DNA from: Clostridiales bacterium
GTDB lineage: Bacteria; Bacillota; Clostridia; Oscillospirales; Butyricicoccaceae
Length of the DNA stretch: 64,000 nt
Reading direction: 5' to 3'
Assembly: GCA_019421385.1 (NCBI GenBank)
Contig: JAHZFK010000006.1
Span: 1-64,000, forward strand
The position numbers were made by a program, and so were the translations under genes. This document shows positions 61,997 to 64,000 of the stretch, in pieces. Position 1 is the stretch's first letter. Every line of letters starts with the position of its first letter. Under the pieces are notes generated by a model that was given only the letters and a program-made list of their open reading frames with translations, did not search any database and was not told the DNA's origin.

Positions 61997-62154
61997 CCGC
62001 GCCTTATGCGCGGCAATTTATCATCAAAAGCGCGAGCTTTGCCCGTGCTTTTGATACCTCGACTCAGCGGCCTTGGGCCGCGTCCGGGGGTATCGAAAGA
62101 AAGTTTCTCTAGGAACTTTCTTTCGTATATAGGGGGTATTGGATACCCCCTATA
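61997..62154. repeat. Cluster of adjacent palindromes between rpsM and rpmJ
   Basis: Five successive palindromes: CCGCGC / GCGCGG (61997-62013); ATCAAAAGC / GCTTTTGAT (62023-62055) with loop core CGAGCTTTGCCCG, identical to the loop at 53578-53590; GCGGCC / GGCCGC (62067-62081); CGAAAGAAAGTT / AACTTTCTTTCG (62094-62125); TATAGGGGGTAT / ATACCCCCTATA (62128-62154). The whole 61874-62168 gap holds no supported gene. It interrupts an operon that is normally compact. Confidence 0.72.
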
Positions 62155-62168
62155 AGGCCGTAAGGCTC

Positions 62169-62288
<120 letters not shown>

Positions 62289-62382
62289 TTACCTCCATCA
62301 AAATTTTTGGTGGGATGGGACACCGGTAAAACCGGCGACCACTGGCGCTCGGGTCACTTTCGCGCCTCCGCCCGCTTTTTTC

Positions 62383-62601
62383 TTACTTGGAACGCCAAGT
62401 GATACGACCGCGGGTCAGGTCGTAGGGCGACATCTGAACGGTGACCTTGTCGCCGGGGAGAATGCGGATAAAGTTCATGCGGAGCTTGCCGGAAATATGG
62501 GCAAGGATCTTGTGCCCGTTGGGCAGCTCTACCTGAAACATTGCGTTAGGCAGCGCCTCTATGACGGTACCTTCCAGTTCGATTACATCATCTTTTGCCA
62601 T
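62383..62601 (-). CDS. infA: Translation initiation factor IF-1
   Basis: 72 aa from [32 protein letters not shown] to [13 protein letters not shown], the standard length and OB fold. ATG at 62601 lies after GAGGAGGGTATCCC. Confidence 0.97.
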   Translation of the reverse strand: MAKDDVIELEGTVIEALPNAMFQVELPNGHKILAHISGKLRMNFIRILPGDKVTVQMSPYDLTRGRITWRSK

Positions 62602-62621
62602 TGATGGGATACCCTCCTCGG

Positions 62622-62900
62622 TCAATTTGCGTCCTCCGCCCCCGTCCAGAGGGCGAGCGCTTTACGAATGTCGCTGTTGGTCAGGCGGCCGTTTTCCAGC
62701 AGCTTGCGCTGGGTGCGTTCATCGCACCGGCCTTGACGGCTGACGTGCCGGCGGCGCTTGCGCTTCGGGTTTTCCGCCCGACGGCCGCGCCCGTTGGCCA
62801 GCAGAAGAAAATCCCCCTCTTCCGCGACAACCAGCATCAAAAGCCCCTTGTCCCTTCCGGTCAGCGACAGGACAATGTCGGCTGTATGAGACTCTGCCAT
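62622..62900 (-). CDS. KOW-domain RNA-binding protein
   Basis: 92 aa. A short KOW-like N-terminus ([35 protein letters not shown]), a basic middle ([13 protein letters not shown]) and a helical end. Proteins of this type lie between map and infA in Clostridia and are annotated as L14e/KOW-like; function unknown. It starts on the map stop (TAATG). Confidence 0.9.
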   Translation of the reverse strand: MAESHTADIVLSLTGRDKGLLMLVVAEEGDFLLLANGRGRRAENPKRKRRRHVSRQGRCDERTQRKLLENGRLTNSDIRKALALWTGAEDAN

Positions 62901-63664
62901 TACAGTACCTCGCCGTCGATGTTGGTTAAGATCTCCGGCTCGCCGTCGGTAATGGCAATGGTGTTTTCGTAATGGGCGGACAATTTGCCGTCCTTGGTCT
63001 TGACGGTCCAGCCGTCCGGCAGGACCTTGATGTCATACACACCCACGTTGACCATGGGTTCCACTGCGATGGTCATACCGCGCTGCAAACGAATGCCATG
63101 GCCGGGACGGCCAAAGTTCGGCACTTCGGGCGATTCATGTAGGTTTTCACCCACACCGTGACCGACATAGTCACGCACGACCGAAAATCCGTTTTTCTCC
63201 ACATAAGCCTGCACGGCTGCGGAGATATCCGAAACGCGGTAGCCCTCGCGGGCAAATTTGATACCCTCATAGAAGCTCTGCCGGGTCACCTCGATCAAGC
63301 GCTTGGCCTCGTCGCTGACCGCACCGCAAGGTACGGTGCAGGCGCAGTCGCCGTGGTAGCCGCCGATATAGGCGCCGACGTCAACCTTGACAATGTCGCC
63401 CTCGTGCACCACGCGGGTGTCCGAAGGGATGCCATGGATGACCTCGTCGTTGATCGATACACAGGCGCTGCCGGGAAAGCCGCCGTAACCGAGGAAGGAG
63501 GGCTTGCCGCCCGCCTCCTCGATTGTCTTGCGGACAATCCGGTCAATTTCGCCTGTAGTGACACCGGGACGGACTGCGTCCGCCGCCGCCTTGCGCGCAA
63601 TGGCGGTCAGGCGGCAGGCGACGCGCATCCGTTCGAGCTCCTGCTCGGTTTTAATGCGTATCAT
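62900..63664 (-). CDS. map: Type I methionine aminopeptidase
   Basis: 254 aa. Metal ligands are in VDVGAYIGGYHGDCACTV (Asp, Asp), YVGHGVGENLHESPEVPNFG (His) and IAVEPMV (Glu), with a final Glu in the HYENTIAIT strand. N-terminal methionine removal. It starts 3 nt after the adk stop. Confidence 0.97.
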   Translation of the reverse strand: MIRIKTEQELERMRVACRLTAIARKAAADAVRPGVTTGEIDRIVRKTIEEAGGKPSFLGYGGFPGSACVSINDEVIHGIPSDTRVVHEGDIVKVDVGAYIGGYHGDCACTVPCGAVSDEAKRLIEVTRQSFYEGIKFAREGYRVSDISAAVQAYVEKNGFSVVRDYVGHGVGENLHESPEVPNFGRPGHGIRLQRGMTIAVEPMVNVGVYDIKVLPDGWTVKTKDGKLSAHYENTIAITDGEPEILTNIDGEVL

Positions 63665-63667
63665 AGC

Positions 63668-64000
63668 TTACAGACCCAGCGCGGCAACCGCGAGCTTCTT
63701 GGTTTCCTGGATGCCCTGCGTACCGTCAATGCTCTTGAGCTTGCCCCGGGATTCATAGTAATCCTTGAGCGGCTCGGTCTGCTCATGATAGGTTTCCTGA
63801 CGGCGCTTGACTACGTCCGGCTGGTCGTCGCTGCGGATCACCAGCTTGTCGCCGCAGATATCACATACGCCTTCCACACGCGGCGGATTTGCCTCGATGT
63901 GGTAGGTTGCGCCGCAGCGCAGGCACACGCGGCGGCCAGTCATGCGCTTTGCAATCACCTCATAGGGTACCTCGAGGGAGAGCGCGCAATCAATGTCGGC
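63668..64000 (-). CDS. adk: Adenylate kinase, 5' part cut by the window edge
   Basis: Only the last ~110 residues are visible; the frame stays open to base 64000. It starts with ADIDCALSLEVPYEVIAKRMTGRR, then the zinc-type LID with four cysteines (CLRCG...CDICG), DQPDVVKRRQETYHEQTEPL and the C-terminal helix. The order adk-map-infA is the standard clostridial spc operon end. Confidence 0.95.
   Translation of the reverse strand, partial: ADIDCALSLEVPYEVIAKRMTGRRVCLRCGATYHIEANPPRVEGVCDICGDKLVIRSDDQPDVVKRRQETYHEQTEPLKDYYESRGKLKSIDGTQGIQETKKLAVAALGL

Overview
The window looks like a chromosomal segment of a G+C-rich, spore-forming member of the Clostridia (Bacillota), most likely an Oscillospirales-type gut anaerobe. 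Supporting evidence: clostridial gene order (rimP-nusA-ylxR-ylxQ-infB-rbfA-nrnA-truB-ribF; adk-map-KOW-infA-rpmJ-rpsM-rpsK-rpsD-rpoA-rplQ), the yajC / TIGR04086 / SCIFF / SCIFF-maturase cluster, sporulation genes (sigK, cotJABC), pyruvate phosphate dikinase, and consensus TTGACA/TATAAT promoters. Species cannot be fixed from the sequence alone.

Layout. 1-0.4 kb: end of tRNA-Ala(GGC) and a complete tRNA-Gln(CTG). 0.5-7 kb: UvrD/PcrA-like helicase, MarR regulator with an AEC transporter, MocR regulator, DinB polymerase. 7-10.4 kb: TPP-riboswitch-controlled thiS-thiF-thiG-thiH. 10.4-14.1 kb (minus strand): two unknowns, then the SCIFF ranthipeptide precursor and its radical SAM maturase downstream of yajC. 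14.2-15.8 kb: sigK and a degenerate ThyX-like gene. 15.8-17.6 kb: a TetR-regulated membrane operon in which both structural genes are broken. 17.8-20.6 kb: cotJABC, ywlG, a HAD hydrolase, a TSCPD protein. 20.6-28.4 kb: Sfp-type PPTase, a membrane redox cluster (TlpA lipoprotein, CXXC micro-protein, polyferredoxin), ppdK, an SLH-anchored trypsin-like protease, a flavin reductase. 28.4-32.9 kb: FtsK/SpoIIIE, UppP, a Cof-type HAD phosphatase. 33.0-41.1 kb: a nine-gene phage-type DNA packaging and capsid cassette. 41.4-46.7 kb: pgk-tpiA-gpmI-eno glycolytic operon. 46.9-50.3 kb: DegV, TrmL, an ECF sigma/anti-sigma pair and an intergenic region with a candidate small RNA. 50.3-58.8 kb: the nusA-infB operon. 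59-64 kb: the end of the spc/alpha ribosomal operon, running off the window inside adk.

The most interesting object is the 33.0-41.1 kb cassette. It encodes a TerL with all ATPase and nuclease residues, portal, scaffold-like, capsid, connector and nozzle-like proteins, all with intact reading frames, but no integrase, repressor, replication, lysis or tail-fibre gene. Its promoter carries a LexA-like SOS box sharing the core AACATTTGTT with boxes at the pcrA-like and dinB promoters in this same window. This suggests a damage-inducible, domesticated head/packaging module (gene-transfer-agent-like or satellite-like) in the chromosome. A second notable feature is a family of intergenic clusters of adjacent, mutually different palindromes (near 8.9, 53.6, 56.2 and 62.1 kb), two of which share an identical 13-nt loop on unrelated stems.
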